This document shows positions 60,924 through 64,000 of a stretch of DNA of 64,000 nt, piece by piece. Made by a program: the position numbers and the translations under genes. Origin of the DNA: Engraulis encrasicolus. Its lineage: Eukaryota > Chordata > Actinopteri > Clupeiformes > Engraulidae. The DNA is taken from contig NC_085869.1 of assembly GCF_034702125.1 (NCBI RefSeq), forward strand, positions 20,186,177-20,250,176, given 5' to 3'. The notes beneath the pieces were generated by a model. That model saw only the letters and a list, made by a program, of their open reading frames with translations, was not told the DNA's origin and searched no databases. Position 1 is the stretch's first letter, and the number at the start of each line of letters is the position of its first letter.

Positions 60924-61054
60924 CAGGGGTGCGTTTCTCGAAAGTGTAGTTGTTAGCCAGTTAGCAACTTGGGTAGTTGTCAATGGGGAATTGCATTGCA
61001 AACAACTAAGTAGCTAATGTAGTTAGCAACTATCGTTTCGAGAAACGCACCCCC
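60924..61054. mobile_element. Hairpin MITE, family D, copy 2, in the slc25a12 3' UTR
   Basis: Ends CAGGGGTGCGTTTCTCGA and TTTCGAGAAACGCACCCC, with internal inverted AGTTGTTAGC / GTTAGCAACT motifs. It lies between the slc25a12 stop and its poly(A) signal, so it would be transcribed as a hairpin. Confidence 0.82.
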
Positions 61055-61497
61055 CCCCAGAGCAGTCCTACTGCTTTTATCACACAGATGCACACCTATG
61101 AATCTGGCTTCCCTCCTCCTCCTCTTGTCCTTATCCCAACTCACCTCTTGCATGCCTAGTGCTTTATGGGTTTTTATCCCCCCCCCTCTTCGCTGGACCT
61201 GCCCACCCTCCCCCGCGCTGACGACGTGGCTTTGCACAAATGTTACTGTGCATATTGTACATCTTTGTGCAGAGACATTTTACGGTGTTTGTTTGTTAAA
61301 AAGAGACAAAACTCCAAAGCGCTCTTCCTCAGCCATGCTTTGAATGTTTGGGGACATGTTTGCAATCATTATTATTTTAGTGGTGTGTGTGAATGGGTGT
61401 ACAGATGTTTTATTTATGGAATCATAAATTCAGAGAATAGGGAATTTAAAAAAAGAAACTATTTATGAAAATGCATTTCATTATTGTATTGTATTTT

Positions 61498-61508
61498 ATT
61501 AAATTAAA
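61498..61508 (+). terminator. slc25a12: slc25a12 poly(A) signals (two overlapping ATTAAA)
   Basis: ATTAAA at 61498-61503 and again at 61503-61508, followed within 40 bp by a U-rich, GU-containing stretch typical of a downstream element. Confidence 0.6.
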
Positions 61509-61541
61509 ATCATACTGGTTTAATTTTCGGAATTGTGTTTT

Positions 61542-61547
61542 TTTATT
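61542..61547 (-). terminator. dync1i2: Candidate dync1i2 poly(A) signal AATAAA
   Basis: The plus strand reads TTTATT, so the minus transcript reads AATAAA, 1.34 kb after the dync1i2 stop and only about 35 bp from the opposing slc25a12 signals. Confidence 0.5.
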
Positions 61548-62635
61548 TATCATTTCTAAGAAGCAAAACATTACATTGTCAACATTCTTTGTGTGGCTTT
61601 TGCTCAAGTGAATGCACGTTTACATTTTTTCACAGATATTTCCAAAAAAAAAGTGCTTCCAGAGCCTTCCACTGATACAGCATGAGATTGTTGTGTAGGT
61701 AGGATGCCCTGATATCAAAGATGATTTTCCTTTGTACAGTAAAGCATGAAAGAGTTGAATTGCATTTGACTTCGGAATGAAGGATTCCAAGGTGATCTAC
61801 AAAGACATTCAAAGAAGTCCAAGGAAAAAAAAGCTATAACCCCTATTTACAGTTTACAAACAGACCATTGATTCCAAAATAGGAGTGAAAGCCATGTGGC
61901 TCAACACTGTCCTCACATAATACAGACACAGGATGACATCCGTCTAAATACAGAACATGATAAATAGATGCTTTTAACTGTAGAAAGGGTGTCGGGATGG
62001 GAAGTCCTTGTGGTGATGATGAGGTTCCTTAGCGGGTACTTCACAGGAGAACCCACAAAGTTCTCAGTGCTGCTAGAACTAAAATGAAGTGCTTTGAGGC
62101 GGATATGGCAACAACACCTGTGCTGGATCTTAAATGGTGCACTTGAGCAATTAAGTGTTCATGTTTCAGTGTGATGGGGTATTCATTTATTTACGCACTG
62201 GAACATAGTGCCCGAAGGGCACAAGTGCAGCATCAGAGACACAGCACTTGAGTGAGTATGGTCTCGGGGGCGATAGCATCTACTTAAGGCTTGTTGGCTA
62301 TGGAGTTCCAGTTTAATACGACCATTTGCATTGCAGCATTACAGTGTATGTACCTGCGTGTGTGTGTGTGTATGTGTGCATGTGCGTTTGTGTCATTGTC
62401 TGTGGAGAATAGCCCTCGTCTAAGAAATGCTTGTTCCATTCAGAGACCAAAGAAATTACTTTCCAACACAAAAAGTCCTGTTCTTTGTCTTGACTTGAAG
62501 GGGGAGAGAAAAAAAATCACCCAAATCGTACTCAAAGCTGCTGCCAAAAGGAAAATGCCACTGTGTTTTAGAGCTGAACTGCCGACATGCCAGACTTTTT
62601 TTTCTCTTGTTGTTCAGAATTACAAACAGCATAAC

Positions 62636-62644
62636 AGAGAGAGG

Positions 62645-62724
<80 letters not shown>
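62636..62724. repeat. GA microsatellite in the dync1i2 3' UTR
   Basis: GA run, with a second shorter run at 62771-62795. Confidence 0.98.
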
Positions 62725-62727
<3 letters not shown>

Positions 62728-62887
62728 GGGTTTGGTTGGACGTGGGGAAGTGGGGGGGCTGGGTGCTCCAGAGAGAGAGAGAGAGAGAGAGAGAGGAAAC
62801 CTGCGACTGGTCCTTCTGTATATATATTTTTTGTTTTGTTCTTTCTCTGGTTGGAAATGAGCAACCGTAGCTACGTTGCCATGGTGA

Positions 62888-63001
62888 TCAAGCAGCCAGG
62901 CGCTGGGCGGCCAGCTCCTCGGCGTCCTCCCGCTCCTCATTGATCTCCGCCAGCGTGCGCACAAAGCGACTCCACTCATCGTTACGCGGCACGGCGATTT
63001 G
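62888..63001 (-). CDS. dync1i2: Cytoplasmic dynein 1 intermediate chain 2, last coding exon (partial gene)
   Basis: Encodes 37 residues, [20 protein letters not shown] then [17 protein letters not shown] and TGA; acceptor CTGCAG. The [18 protein letters not shown] block is the C terminus of the intermediate chains, WD40-repeat subunits that link cargo and dynactin to the dynein heavy chain. IAVPRNDEW fits DYNC1I2 better than DYNC1I1 (VCVPRNDEW). Its place beside SLC25A12 matches the human order. Upstream exons lie past the right edge. A fish a/b duplicate cannot be assigned. Confidence 0.9.
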   Translation of the reverse strand, partial: QIAVPRNDEWSRFVRTLAEINEEREDAEELAAQRLAA

Positions 63002-63357
63002 CTGCAGAGAGAGACGGCGAGAGGGGAAAAGAGAAGAGAAGAGGGATGAGGAACAGAAAGGCGACGAGACGAGATGAGGGGACAGAAATAATGGCACATT
63101 GTTCACACACGTTCCAGCTTTTCTTTTCTGCTCTTGTCTTCTTTCTTTCTATCTCCCCTCCTCCTCGTACTCCTGAACTTAAAAACCTGCAAGTGGCTCC
63201 CTTATGAAAGGTCAGGGGATCAACAGCAATTTTGTAACTGTCACAGAGACTTGACCTCTTGAAGATCTCGCTGTTCTGTGTGTGTGTGTGTGTGTGTGTA
63301 TGTGTGTGTGTGTGTGCAACCGTGTGATTGTGTGTGTGCAACCGTGTGATTGTCTGT

Positions 63358-63405
<48 letters not shown>

Positions 63406-63432
63406 AACCGTGCAAGTGTATGTGTGTGCGAT

Positions 63433-63469
<37 letters not shown>

Positions 63470-63644
63470 TTGTGTAAATGTGCAAGTGTGTGTGTGTGTG
63501 TGTGCATGTGCATGTGTATGTGTGTGTAATTGTGTAAATGTGCAAGTGTGTGTGTGTTTGTGTGCATGACTGAGGGTGCGTGTCTATATCTGTGTGTGTA
63601 TGAATATCTGTGTGTGTGTGATTGTTCGTGTGTGTGTATGAATA

Positions 63645-63728
<84 letters not shown>

Positions 63729-64000
63729 ACGAATGAGTGTGTGTGTGTGTGGGGGGGGGGGGCATAGTGGGGGGCAAAGGCACCCAGGGCTAGAGGTGCC
63801 CCCTCTCCAGCGCGAGCCACTCAGCTGTCAATGGTGTAAGTGACACAGGCACGCTGAGAGCCCCCCTGGGGGAAGTGGCCCCTGGGGGACCCGCTTCCCT
63901 CTGACAAGGGGGCTAATTGTCAGACGTGCTAAAGCATTCTTACAGCATCCCCCGTGCTCTGACTAACTGCACACCCCCCCACCCCACCCAGCAGCCTGCG
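63002..64000 (-). other. dync1i2: Last intron of dync1i2 (partial)
   Basis: About 1 kb with no coding match. It contains a long interrupted GT array at 63275-63725 with interspersed AT-TGTG, GCAACCGTG and ATGAATATCTG variants, a G run at 63751-63762 and GC-rich sequence to the edge. The preceding exon was not found. Confidence 0.6.
63275..63725. repeat. Interrupted GT array in the dync1i2 last intron
   Basis: GT runs with GCAACCGTGTGATTG, GTAAATGTGCAAGTG and ATGAATATCTG interruptions, each repeated two or three times. Confidence 0.97.

Larger units (their letters stand above)
60745..61530 (+). other. slc25a12: slc25a12 3' UTR (estimated)
   Basis: Runs from the stop to just past overlapping ATTAAA hexamers at 61498-61508. 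It contains a hairpin MITE at 60924-61054. The 3' end is estimated from the signals. Confidence 0.6.
61531..62887 (-). other. dync1i2: Probable dync1i2 3' UTR
   Basis: Minus-strand region between the dync1i2 stop and the AATAAA at 61547-61542. It includes a GA/CT tract at 62636-62724. No protein-like ORF is seen on either strand. Confidence 0.5.

Noticed and set aside
63770..63850. A further dync1i2 exon near the right edge
   Set aside because: The minus-strand translation gives no match to the intermediate-chain WD40 region in any frame that is bounded by splice sites.

Overview
The window is vertebrate nuclear DNA, most likely from a ray-finned (teleost) fish. It has split genes with GT-AG introns, very dense AC/GT, GA/CT and GGCA microsatellites, tRNA-derived SINEs and many short DNA-transposon derivatives. 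No bacterial, phage or organellar gene was found. All coding calls come from translating exons by eye and matching remembered protein families; no alignment or database search was run.

Three protein genes are present, in the order known from human chromosome 2q31 (HAT1, SLC25A12, DYNC1I2). (1) hat1, minus strand, 11 coding exons between 29435 (ATG) and 10849 (stop), 408 aa: histone acetyltransferase 1. (2) slc25a12, plus strand, 18 coding exons between 31064 and 60744, 680 aa: the calcium-regulated mitochondrial aspartate/glutamate carrier Aralar. (3) The last coding exon of dync1i2, minus strand, 63001-62888: the C terminus of a cytoplasmic dynein intermediate chain; the rest lies beyond the right edge. 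hat1 and slc25a12 are divergent, with 1.6 kb between start codons; slc25a12 and dync1i2 are convergent, with poly(A) signals only tens of bases apart. Exon lengths and phases of both complete genes close exactly (1227 and 2043 nt).

Region by region: 1-9.8 kb is downstream of hat1 and holds microsatellites, foldback elements and two hAT-type MITEs, but no exon that I can recognise. 9.8-29.4 kb is hat1. 29.4-31.1 kb is the shared upstream region. 31.1-60.7 kb is slc25a12, whose introns carry SINEs, hAT, TTAA-type and mariner-like elements. 60.7-62.9 kb is the pair of facing 3' UTRs. 63.0-64 kb is the last dync1i2 intron.

The most unusual feature is in hat1. At three exon boundaries, short blocks of coding sequence plus the adjoining intron or UTR have been tandemly amplified: the exon 5 splice donor (four copies, about 40-bp period), the exon 11 splice acceptor (about eight copies, separated by CA tracts) and the exon 11 stop-codon end (three copies, separated by GT tracts). 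In the acceptor array similarity to the real exon falls with distance, as expected if duplication has been repeated at the exon edge. The result is a set of decoy splice sites and coding fragments around a single-copy housekeeping gene.
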